NCBI RefSeq assembly: GCF_014648135.1
Contig: NZ_BMQN01000002.1
Location: 1 to 64,000, forward strand
Direction of reading: 5' to 3'
From: Deinococcus sedimenti
Lineage (GTDB): Bacteria > Deinococcota > Deinococci > Deinococcales > Deinococcaceae
Length of the DNA: 64,000 nt
Positions within the stretch are counted from its first letter, which is position 1. Each line of letters starts with the position of its first letter. Positions 13,140 to 20,849 of the stretch are shown one piece after another. The translations under genes and the position numbers were made by a program. The notes below the pieces were generated by a model that saw only the letters and a list, made by a program, of their open reading frames with translations, made no database searches and had not been told where the DNA came from.

Positions 13140-14499
13140 CCTCCCGGCCCTGCTGAGCGCCGCGCTGATCGGCACCGAACGCGCCCCGCTGCCCACCCCC
13201 GGCCCCGACGCTGCCGGACAGGCCGCCGCGCGCATCACGCGGGGCGACCCGGCAGGCACCCTGCTCGCCCGCGCCGCGCTGCTGACCCTCGCCGCGACCG
13301 CCGGACGGCAACCCGACCCACCCGCCCCGGCCCCCACGCCCGCCCCCAGCGACCCGCGCCCGGAAGCCCCGGCCCGCGCCGCGCGGCATCTCCCGCACCT
13401 GGGCGGTCCCCTGCTGCACGAGTGGCTGAGCCTGTGCCACGCGCACGGCTCCCGCGTCCCGGCGCTGCATCTGCCGCGCCTGCTGAGCCTCGCCACGCAG
13501 GACCGCAGCCTGCGCGTCCCCCTGGCCCGCGTGCTGGACGAGCGGGGGCGCTGGCTCGCACAGCACGCGAACAGCCCCGCCCTGGCCCACGCCGAAGCAC
13601 CCGACGAGCCCACCTGGGCCGCGCTGAGCGACACCGACCGCGACACCCTGCACCGCGTCCTGCGAGCCCTCAACCCCGACACCGCCCGAGCCCTGCTGAG
13701 CGCGCAGTTCGACACCGAACGTGCCGCCAGCCGCAAACGCCTCCTGAGCGCCGTGCTGGACACCCTGAATGACGACGACCACACCCTGGAACCCCTGCTG
13801 GAGGGTGCTCTGGACGACCGCAGTCCCGACGTGCAGACCCTCGCCCGGCAGATCCTCCAGCGGCTCCCGCGCAGCGCGCTGAACGCCCGAATCGCCGAGG
13901 CGCTGCACGACCCCGGCACGCCCCCCAGCCCCCGCGACGGCCTGAGCGGCGGCCCCCAGGCCCGACTCAGCCACGTCCTGCGGCACGCCCACCCCGACGC
14001 GCTGCTGCGCGCCACGCCCGGCGACCTCCCCGGCCTGATCACCCTGGCGCGCGATCACCACCTGCTCGACGACCTCATCGCAGGCACCCTCACGCACCGG
14101 CACCAGCCCCTCGCGCAGGCCCTTCTCCCGCACGCGCCCACCCCCGCCCTGCGCGCCCTCAGCGACCCGGCCCGTACTCTCCGCGACGGCCTGCACGACC
14201 GCGACCCCGACCTCATCCTCGCCGCCCTGGCGCACCACCCCACCCCCTGGACGCCCGACGACAGCCACGCCATCCTCAGCCTCCTCCAGGACACCCTCCG
14301 GCACACCGAACACCCGTACCAGTGGCCGCAACGCTGGCGCACCCTGCACGACCACGCCCATCACCTCCACCCCGACACCACGCCCCCCGCACCCCTGCCA
14401 CCCGACGCCCCCCACCACGCCCAGAGCGTCTGGCACGACCTGATGGGCACCCTCGACACCCGCAGGCAGATCCGGCACGACTTCAAGGAGCACCCATGA
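13129..14499 (+). CDS. DUF5691-type protein
   Basis: 456 residues starting MGSDLPALLSAALIGTERAPLP; the LIGTERxPLP opening is typical of DUF5691 proteins found beside SWIM and MoxR genes. The body is helical, with HEAT-like stretches (for example DDRSPDVQTLARQILQRLP). No catalytic motif is evident. It overlaps the SWIM gene by 11 bases and the next gene by 4, so the three are translationally coupled. Function unknown; a scaffold for the AAA+ ATPase is plausible. Confidence 0.8.
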   Translation: MGSDLPALLSAALIGTERAPLPTPGPDAAGQAAARITRGDPAGTLLARAALLTLAATAGRQPDPPAPAPTPAPSDPRPEAPARAARHLPHLGGPLLHEWLSLCHAHGSRVPALHLPRLLSLATQDRSLRVPLARVLDERGRWLAQHANSPALAHAEAPDEPTWAALSDTDRDTLHRVLRALNPDTARALLSAQFDTERAASRKRLLSAVLDTLNDDDHTLEPLLEGALDDRSPDVQTLARQILQRLPRSALNARIAEALHDPGTPPSPRDGLSGGPQARLSHVLRHAHPDALLRATPGDLPGLITLARDHHLLDDLIAGTLTHRHQPLAQALLPHAPTPALRALSDPARTLRDGLHDRDPDLILAALAHHPTPWTPDDSHAILSLLQDTLRHTEHPYQWPQRWRTLHDHAHHLHPDTTPPAPLPPDAPHHAQSVWHDLMGTLDTRRQIRHDFKEHP

Positions 14500-15308
14500 C
14501 CCGCGACTGGCGAGCACAGCGACGCGAGATCCGGGCGCAACGTGCAAGTCCTGAACGGCTGCTCACCCTGGCGCAACTGGACGTCACCCTGGCCCGCCTC
14601 ATCGCGCAGCAGAGCCGCACGCCCATTCCCGTGCTAGAGGATCTCGCCCGGCACCCCGACGTCTTCACCCGCCGGAAGGTCGCCGGGAATGTCCGGACTC
14701 CCGCAGACACACTCCGGACACTGGCCGCACAGAGACGGTTCCACATCCTAAAAGCTGTTGCTGGCAATCCCAATACACCCGCCGACGTCATCGACGACCT
14801 CGCACGGCACCCCCACCACACCGTCCGGATCGCCTGTCTGGAGAACCGCACGCTGAGCTTCAACCGGTACTACGAACTGGCCCACGATCCACACCCCGCC
14901 GTTCAGACCGCATGGCTGGCGCACGAACTCGAACTGATTCGGGCCAAGGTCACGCCACTCCCCACGCCCGGCGAACTGTCGGAATGGCTCGACTCCGCCC
15001 ACCTGACCTTCCGACGCGTCCTCGCCCGCTCCCTGCACCTCCTGCCCCCTGACCAGCAGACCGATGCCGCCGACGCCCTCCTTGACGACAATGATCCGGT
15101 CATCCGCGAGCACGTCATCCTGTACGCCTCAGAAGACCAGCAGAACCCGCACGCGCGTGATCCGTCCCCCTGGGTTCGCGGCGTCATCGCGGCCCGCACC
15201 ACCGACCCAGACCTCTACCACGTCCTCCTGCACGATCCCGACCAACACGTCCGCCGCGCCGCCGCACGCAACCCACAGCACACCGCCCACCCCGGAGCCC
15301 ACCCATGA
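14496..15308 (+). CDS. LRV/HEAT-like repeat protein
   Basis: 270 residues, ATG overlapping the previous stop (ATGA), AAGGAG 5 bases upstream. It contains helical repeats with the leucine-rich-variant pattern, such as TPIPVLEDLARHPDVFTRRKVAGNV, TPADTLRTLAAQ and TPADVIDDLARHPHHTVRIAC (paraphrased across residues 40-130), and a last repeat near the C-terminus (DLYHVLLHDPDQHVRRAAARNP). Such solenoids bind proteins. It is embedded between DUF5691 and MoxR with 4-base overlaps on both sides and is therefore probably a dedicated subunit of that system. Confidence 0.75.
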   Translation: MTRDWRAQRREIRAQRASPERLLTLAQLDVTLARLIAQQSRTPIPVLEDLARHPDVFTRRKVAGNVRTPADTLRTLAAQRRFHILKAVAGNPNTPADVIDDLARHPHHTVRIACLENRTLSFNRYYELAHDPHPAVQTAWLAHELELIRAKVTPLPTPGELSEWLDSAHLTFRRVLARSLHLLPPDQQTDAADALLDDNDPVIREHVILYASEDQQNPHARDPSPWVRGVIAARTTDPDLYHVLLHDPDQHVRRAAARNPQHTAHPGAHP

Positions 15309-16396
15309 CCACTCCTGACGCCACCGTCCTGCGCCAGCACGCCGAGCAGCAGTACGCGCACGAACTCGAAGCCCTCGCCGCGCACGACACCCGCCCCCGC
15401 CCGCCCCGCTGGAACCTCAGCCCGCACGCCGTCCTCACGTACCTGCTCGGCGGCACCCTCCCCGACGGGACCGAGATCACCGCCAAATACGTCGGGGACC
15501 GCCGCCTCATGGAGATCGCTGTCGCCACGCTCGCCACCGACCGCGCCCTCCTCCTGCTGGGCGTGCCCGGCACTGCCAAAAGCTGGGTCAGCGAACACCT
15601 CGCCGCCGCCATCAGCGGCGACAGCACCCTCCTCATCCAGGGCACCGCGGGCACCGCCGAGGACACCCTCCGCTACGGCTGGAACTACGCCCGCCTCCTC
15701 GCCGAAGGCCCCAGCCCCGCCGCACTCGTCCAGAGCCCCATCCTCCGCGCCATGCAGAGCGGGAAGATCGCCCGCCTGGAAGAACTCACCCGCGTGCAGA
15801 GCGACGTGCAGGACACCCTCATCACCATCCTGTCCGAAAAGACCCTCCCCGTCCCGGAACTGAACACCGAAATCCAGGCCGTCCACGGCTTCAACCTCAT
15901 CGCCACCGCTAACACCCGCGACCGCGGCGTCAACGACCTCTCCAGCGCCCTCAAACGCCGCTTCAACACCGTCATCCTCCCCGTCCCCGACACCCTCGAC
16001 GACGAAGTCCGCATCGTCACCGCCCGAGCCCAGGCCCTCAGCGCCGCCCTCCAGATCCCCGCCCAGCCCCCCGCCCTCGAAGAAGTCCGCCGAATCGTCA
16101 CCGTCTTCCGCGAACTCCGCTCCGGCACCACCGAAGACGGCAAAACCCGCCTCAAAACCCCCAGCGGCAGCCTCAGCACCGCCGAAGCCATCAGCGTCGT
16201 AGGCCAGAGCCTCAGCCTCGCCGCGCACTTCGGCACCGGCACCCTCACCCCCCACGACATCGCCGCCAGCCTCATCGGCGCCATCATCAAAGACCCCACC
16301 CAGGACGCCCTCATCTGGCGCGAATACCTCGAAACCGTCACCAAAAAACGCGACGACTGGAAAGACTTCTACAAAGCCTGCCGGGCAGTGAGCTGA
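15305..16396 (+). CDS. MoxR-family AAA+ ATPase (YehL-like)
   Basis: 363 residues. Walker A GVPGTAKS is at 86-93, the Walker B-like ARLEELTR at 156-163, sensor 1 LIATANTRDRG at 198-208 and the arginine-finger segment LKRRF at 216-220. MoxR ATPases act as chaperone-like remodelers, usually with VWA-domain partners, and the YehL subfamily is linked with SWIM and DUF5682 proteins. The start overlaps the previous stop (ATGA). The VWA partner lies 5.8 kb downstream on the same strand. Confidence 0.9.
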   Translation: MTTPDATVLRQHAEQQYAHELEALAAHDTRPRPPRWNLSPHAVLTYLLGGTLPDGTEITAKYVGDRRLMEIAVATLATDRALLLLGVPGTAKSWVSEHLAAAISGDSTLLIQGTAGTAEDTLRYGWNYARLLAEGPSPAALVQSPILRAMQSGKIARLEELTRVQSDVQDTLITILSEKTLPVPELNTEIQAVHGFNLIATANTRDRGVNDLSSALKRRFNTVILPVPDTLDDEVRIVTARAQALSAALQIPAQPPALEEVRRIVTVFRELRSGTTEDGKTRLKTPSGSLSTAEAISVVGQSLSLAAHFGTGTLTPHDIAASLIGAIIKDPTQDALIWREYLETVTKKRDDWKDFYKACRAVS

Positions 16397-16398
16397 AC

Positions 16399-16866
16399 AT
16401 GGATGCTGTTTTCCCCGTTGAACAGTTACGACCCCTGCACGCCGAGCTGTTCCCCGGCCCACAAGTGGAAGGACGCCACACCGCGAGCTGCGAGGTGCAC
16501 TTCGCGCCGTTCGAACTGCCCAACCCCAACGACGACGTGACCTCAGAAGACTACGAACCGCTGACCTTCGAATCGCCCCTGCGACTGGACTTCATTGACC
16601 TGCCCAGCCTGAACCTGAATGTACTGGCGGGGCAGACCTTCACCTTCCCCGCCAACCCGGAACCCGGCTACATCGACGGTTCGATCTATTTCGTCGGGGC
16701 TCACAACCCAGTGGACATCACCCGCATCACCTTCGGGATGCTGACCGAACATGGCCTGCCGGTGACCTTCGAGGGAACGTGGCAGATGGAATTCGAAGCG
16801 TCCGGCTTCCAGGCCTTCGAAACGACGATCCGCACGACACTTCAACGCCGCACTGAGCCAACGTGA
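16399..16866 (+). CDS. Hypothetical protein
   Basis: 155 residues, starting 2 bases after the MoxR stop. The sequence is acidic and predicted beta-rich, with conserved-looking segments FIDLPSLNLNVLAGQTFTFP and GYIDGSIYFVGAHNPVDI. There is no signal peptide or membrane segment. I do not recognise the family with certainty; it has the look of small accessory or immunity-like proteins. Codon use is less C-rich than in the upstream MoxR gene, hinting at a different history. Confidence 0.7.
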   Translation: MDAVFPVEQLRPLHAELFPGPQVEGRHTASCEVHFAPFELPNPNDDVTSEDYEPLTFESPLRLDFIDLPSLNLNVLAGQTFTFPANPEPGYIDGSIYFVGAHNPVDITRITFGMLTEHGLPVTFEGTWQMEFEASGFQAFETTIRTTLQRRTEPT

Positions 16867-16979
16867 AGCGACTGGTGAATCACGATCCAGATTGGCTGGC
16901 AGGACAGCATGCTCCCAGTTCGGCCTGCTTGTTGGTGCTGACGCGCGATCTGTTGTTCTGCAGTGGGGTGAATTGAGGG

Positions 16980-17528
16980 GTGGGTGATCCGCGTGCCAAT
17001 TACCTGCTGGTCGAGGACGGCGAACTGCGCGTCCATTCGGATCGGGAGGGTGGGAGTTCGTTGCCAGAATTGATCCTTGAGGGTGAGGCGGGGGTGCTGC
17101 CGTGGTTGCGGTCGTGCGCGGAGCGGGGTGGGTTCCTGCATGACGCGGGGTACGCGGCGGGGGCGCTGCTGGTGCAGGCGGAGGCGCGCGTGCTGGTGGT
17201 CGGTATGACGCGCTGGGAGGCGTGGCATCTGGACCCCGATCCGTTCGAGGCGTTCCCGGCGTTGCGGGAGGTGCTGGAGGTGGGGCGGATGCGGCGCGTG
17301 TTCGTGGAACTGGTGGGGGGGCAGTGGCCGGGGTGGCGGGTGGTCGTGGCGAGCCCGGCGGCGTTTGGTGTGCAGGAGTGCGTGCAGACCGATGTGTCGC
17401 GTATCCCCGTTCTGCCGGTCCGGGTGGAGACGTTGAAGGGCTTGACGGACGAGTCCGTGCGGGCCGGGTTGCGTGCGGTCCTGGCACAGGTAATGCCCGT
17501 TGCGGCATTCCGGCGGGTGAAGTGGTGA
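16980..17528 (+). CDS. Hypothetical protein
   Basis: 182 residues from a GTG at 16980, the first start after an in-frame stop at 16974-16976; the GAGGGG just before it is too close to be an ideal ribosome-binding site, so a later start is possible. The product is a soluble, hydrophobic-strand-rich protein (ALLVQAEARVLVVGMTRWEAW, GWRVVVASPAAFG). No known domain is recognised. From this gene onward the coding strand turns G-rich (GCG, GTG codons), unlike the genes before 16.4 kb. Confidence 0.6.
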   Translation: MGDPRANYLLVEDGELRVHSDREGGSSLPELILEGEAGVLPWLRSCAERGGFLHDAGYAAGALLVQAEARVLVVGMTRWEAWHLDPDPFEAFPALREVLEVGRMRRVFVELVGGQWPGWRVVVASPAAFGVQECVQTDVSRIPVLPVRVETLKGLTDESVRAGLRAVLAQVMPVAAFRRVKW

Positions 17529-17612
17529 CGGTATCCGTAGTCTGAGGCCAGTGGGAACGCTTGGAATTCAGATAGTGACATCCGCCGTGAGGCTGCTAAG
17601 GAGAAGTGGAAG

Positions 17613-18554
17613 ATGAAACGGAACGTGTGGCTACTGAGCGTCATCTTGGGAATTGCTGGGTCGTGTGTGCACGCGCAGGAGGTGCGTCCTGCGACGGTGG
17701 TGAGTGCGCCGCAGGACCGGGGAAGTGCTGAGCTGATCGAGAAGGCCCGTGCAGGGGATGTCAATACGCAGATTGAACTGGCGCTTGCATACAAGGACGG
17801 GATGGGGGTCGAACAGAACAACGGCTTGGCTTTCGAGTGGATGATGAAGGCCGCGCTGAGTGGCGATCCGAATGCGCAGAAGTTCCTGGGGTTCTTCTAC
17901 ATGCAGGGCGTCGGTGTGGCGAGCAGCATGTCTGATGCGGCGGTGTGGTTGCGCAAGTCGGCGTTGCAGGGGGATCACGAGGCGCAGCACAACTACGCGA
18001 GCATGTTCTCGCTGGGTCAGGGTGTGCAGCGGGATCTCGCGGAGGCGTTCAGGTGGTACAGGCTGGCTGCTGATGGTGGGCATGCGGCATCGCAGAACAA
18101 TCTGGGAATCGCGTACATGGAGGGATTGGGTACGGCGGTTAACCTGGCAGAAAGTGTCCGGTGGTTCACGCGGGCTGCCGAGCAGGGGTTACCCGAGGCG
18201 CAGCACACCCTGGGTGCTCTCTATACCGAGGGTCGGTTCGTTACCAGGGATCCGGTAAAGGCCGTTTTCTGGTTCCGGAAGGCGGCGTCTCAGGGAGATG
18301 CAAATTCTCAGAACAATCTCGGGGTGGCTTACCTTCACGGCGAAGGACTTCCACGTGATATCGCCAGTTGCGTCTACTGGATCACCCTTGCCGCTCAGAA
18401 TGGCGACGTGGACGCGTTTTTTAACATGGGCATCCTTTACCTGGATGGCATCGGTGTGACTGCTGACCGGACCAGAGCCATCAGTTGGTTCGAGAAGGCT
18501 CTGGCGGGCGGACACCCTCGTGCGGCCCGGGTGCTACAGGATCTCCGGAAATGA
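17613..18554 (+). CDS. Secreted Sel1-repeat protein
   Basis: 313 residues. A signal peptide (residues 1 to about 22, cleavage near VHAQ) precedes about seven Sel1-type (TPR-like) repeats of 36 residues, for example AYMEGLGTAVNLAESVRWFTR and AYLHGEGLPRDIASCVYWIT. Sel1 repeats form protein-binding solenoids, often outside the cytoplasm or in envelope signalling. AAGGAGA precedes the ATG. It lies 3 bases before the DUF5682 gene and so appears inserted into the MoxR/VWA operon. Base composition is lower in G+C than its neighbours. Confidence 0.85.
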   Translation: MKRNVWLLSVILGIAGSCVHAQEVRPATVVSAPQDRGSAELIEKARAGDVNTQIELALAYKDGMGVEQNNGLAFEWMMKAALSGDPNAQKFLGFFYMQGVGVASSMSDAAVWLRKSALQGDHEAQHNYASMFSLGQGVQRDLAEAFRWYRLAADGGHAASQNNLGIAYMEGLGTAVNLAESVRWFTRAAEQGLPEAQHTLGALYTEGRFVTRDPVKAVFWFRKAASQGDANSQNNLGVAYLHGEGLPRDIASCVYWITLAAQNGDVDAFFNMGILYLDGIGVTADRTRAISWFEKALAGGHPRAARVLQDLRK

Positions 18555-18557
18555 CCG

Positions 18558-20807
18558 GTGCCTGACGTCTCCATTTTCCCTATCCGTCATCACGGCCCTG
18601 GCTCGGCGCGTAGCCTTGAGCACGCGTTGTCGCAGCTCAATCCGGATGTGGTGCTGGTTGAGGGGCCGTCCGATGCGGGTTCCGTGCTGCCGTTCCTGGC
18701 GCAGGCGGACATGACGCCGCCCGTGGCACTCCTCGGCTACGTGAACGACGATCCGTCTCGTGCGGCGTTCTGGCCGTTCGCGGTGTTCAGTCCGGAGTTC
18801 GTGGCGTTGCGGTGGGCGGCGCGGGCGGGGGTGGCGGCGCGGTTCGTGGATCTTCCGGCGGGGGTGGTGCTGGCCGGGGAGCGGGACGGGCCGGAGGATG
18901 AGTTGCGGGATGATCCGTTGGGGGTGCTGGCGCAGGCGGCTGGTTTCGCGGATTTCGAGCGGTGGTGGGAGTCGCTGGTGGAGGCTCGTCTTTCTCCCTC
19001 CCCCCTGGTGGGGGAGGGTGGGGTGGGGGGGCCGCCGGGTGAGGCGGCGTTCGATGTGTTCGCGGCGGTGAATGAGGCGATGCGGGCGGTGCGGGCGGAC
19101 GCGCTGGGGCCGGTGGGTCGGGAGGCGCAGCGGGAGGCGTTCATGCGGCAGGGGATCCGCGCGGCGCTGAAGGAGGGCTTCGCGCGGGTGGCGGTGGTGT
19201 GTGGGGCGTGGCATGCGCCCGCGCTGGACGTCTCCCAGTTCCCGGTGAAGGCGGACGCGGCGCTGCTCAGGGGCCTGCCGAAGGCGAAGGTGACGCTGAC
19301 GTGGGTGCCGTGGACGCATGGTCGCCTGAGCGTGGCGAGCGGGTACGGGGCGGGCGTGCGCTCGCCCGGGTACTACGAGCATCTGTTCACGTCGCACGGC
19401 GCGGTGGCCGAGCGGTGGTTCGCGCGGGTGGCGCGGCTGCTGCGCGCCGAGCGGCTGGAGGCGAGCAGCGCGTCGGTGATCGAGGCGACGCGGCTGGCGA
19501 ACGCGCTGGCGGCGTTGAGGGGCCGGGCGCTGCCGGGCCTGGAGGAGTTGAACGAGGCGGCGCTGAGCGTGTTCGGCTGGGACGGGGACCTGCCCCTGCG
19601 GCTGATCGAGGAGCGGCTGGTGGTGGGGGAGGCGCTGGGCGCGGTGCCGGACGGGGTGCCGACGGTGCCGTTGGCGCGGGACGTGGCGCGGCAGCAGAAG
19701 AGTTTGCGCTTGAAGGTGCTGCCGGAGAAGCTGGACCTGGATCTGGACCTGCGGTCGGACAACGACCTGGCGCGCAGCGTGCTGTTTCACCGCCTGAACC
19801 TGCTGGGCGTGCCGTGGGCGAAACCGCGTGGGTCGGGTGGCCTCGGCACGTTCCGGGAGGGGTGGCAGTTGCGGTGGCGGCCGGAGTTCAGCGTGCGGCT
19901 GGTCGAGGCGAGTCGGCTGGGGCAGACGGTGCGGGACGCGGCGACGGCGTCCGCGCTGGAGTCCGCGCGGGGTGCGGGGACGCTGGCGGAACTGACGGGT
20001 CTGTTGGAGGTGCTGCGCCTCGCGGACCTGCCGGGGGCGCTGCCGGTGACGCTCGCGGCGCTGGATGAGCGGTCGGCGCTGGGTGCGGACGTGCCGGACG
20101 TGCTGCGGGCCCTGCCGCCTCTGGCGCGACTGGCGCGCTACGGGGACGTGCGTGGGCGCGGCGCGGCGGTCGCGGGTGGGGGAGAGGTGGCCCCGCTGGA
20201 GACGTTCCGGGCACTGCTGACCCGCGCGGCGGTGGGGCTGCCGCTGGCCGGGGTGGGCCTGGGGGACGACGCGGCGGCAGAGGTGCGGGACGCGGTGCGG
20301 GGGGCGGACGCGGCGGTGCGCCTGCTGGACGACCCGGACGTGACCGGGGACTGGCGCGCGGCCCTGCGCCGGGCGGCGGACCGGGTGGACGCGCATCCGC
20401 TGCTGTTGGGGGACGCGCTGCGCCGCCTGCGGGACGCGGGCGTGCTGGACGCCGCTCAGGTCGAGGCGCGGCTGGGACTGGCCCTGAGTGATCCGTCGCC
20501 GCTGGCGGTCACGGCGTGGCTGGACGGGTTCCTGGGGGACACCGGGGCGCTGCTGGTGCACGACGCGGGCCTGCTGGCGTTGGTGGACGGCTGGCTGTCG
20601 GCCCTGGACGCCGAGGTGTTCCAGAGTGTGCTGCCGCTGCTGCGCCGGGTGTTCGCGCGCTTCGAGGCCCCGGAACGCCGCGCGATCGGCGAGGCGGTGC
20701 GCGGGGGGACGCCCGCGTCGCGTCTCGCGCCGGTTGCGGTGGATGACGCGCGGGCGGCGCGGGTCGTTCCGGTCGTGCTGAGCCTGCTGGGTGTATCCCC
20801 CGAATGA
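18558..20807 (+). CDS. DUF5682 family protein (YehM-like)
   Basis: 749 residues from a GTG start 3 bases after the Sel1 stop. The N-terminus (PDVSIFPIRHHGPGSARSLE, then LNPDVVLVEGPSDA) is diagnostic of DUF5682, a component of MoxR/VWA clusters. Two features of the N-terminal domain, RHHGPGS and the later VVCGAWHAPAL, recall the erythromycin-esterase/TraB-like fold, which is only a suggestion. A hairpin repeat at 18996-19018 is read in frame within it. The coding strand is strongly G-rich. Function unknown. Confidence 0.85.
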   Translation: MPDVSIFPIRHHGPGSARSLEHALSQLNPDVVLVEGPSDAGSVLPFLAQADMTPPVALLGYVNDDPSRAAFWPFAVFSPEFVALRWAARAGVAARFVDLPAGVVLAGERDGPEDELRDDPLGVLAQAAGFADFERWWESLVEARLSPSPLVGEGGVGGPPGEAAFDVFAAVNEAMRAVRADALGPVGREAQREAFMRQGIRAALKEGFARVAVVCGAWHAPALDVSQFPVKADAALLRGLPKAKVTLTWVPWTHGRLSVASGYGAGVRSPGYYEHLFTSHGAVAERWFARVARLLRAERLEASSASVIEATRLANALAALRGRALPGLEELNEAALSVFGWDGDLPLRLIEERLVVGEALGAVPDGVPTVPLARDVARQQKSLRLKVLPEKLDLDLDLRSDNDLARSVLFHRLNLLGVPWAKPRGSGGLGTFREGWQLRWRPEFSVRLVEASRLGQTVRDAATASALESARGAGTLAELTGLLEVLRLADLPGALPVTLAALDERSALGADVPDVLRALPPLARLARYGDVRGRGAAVAGGGEVAPLETFRALLTRAAVGLPLAGVGLGDDAAAEVRDAVRGADAAVRLLDDPDVTGDWRAALRRAADRVDAHPLLLGDALRRLRDAGVLDAAQVEARLGLALSDPSPLAVTAWLDGFLGDTGALLVHDAGLLALVDGWLSALDAEVFQSVLPLLRRVFARFEAPERRAIGEAVRGGTPASRLAPVAVDDARAARVVPVVLSLLGVSPE
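18996..19018. repeat. G/C-rich hairpin repeat inside the DUF5682 gene
   Basis: CCCTCCCCC (18996-19004) pairs with GGGGGAGGG (19010-19018), followed by GTGGGGTGGGGGG. The same layout recurs between genes near 47282 and 51719. Here it is translated as PSPLVGEGGVGG, a typical in-frame readout of such mobile palindromes. Confidence 0.55.
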
Positions 20808-20849
20808 TAAGAAAATGAGATTCAGCGCCGGCTATCTTTATCGGGTCTT

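Noticed and set aside
11001..14042. A 1,013-codon open frame on the minus strand opposite adk, SWIM and DUF5691 genes
   Set aside because: High-GC shadow of C-rich sense genes; the translated sequence is low-complexity and the plus-strand frames carry recognisable motifs.
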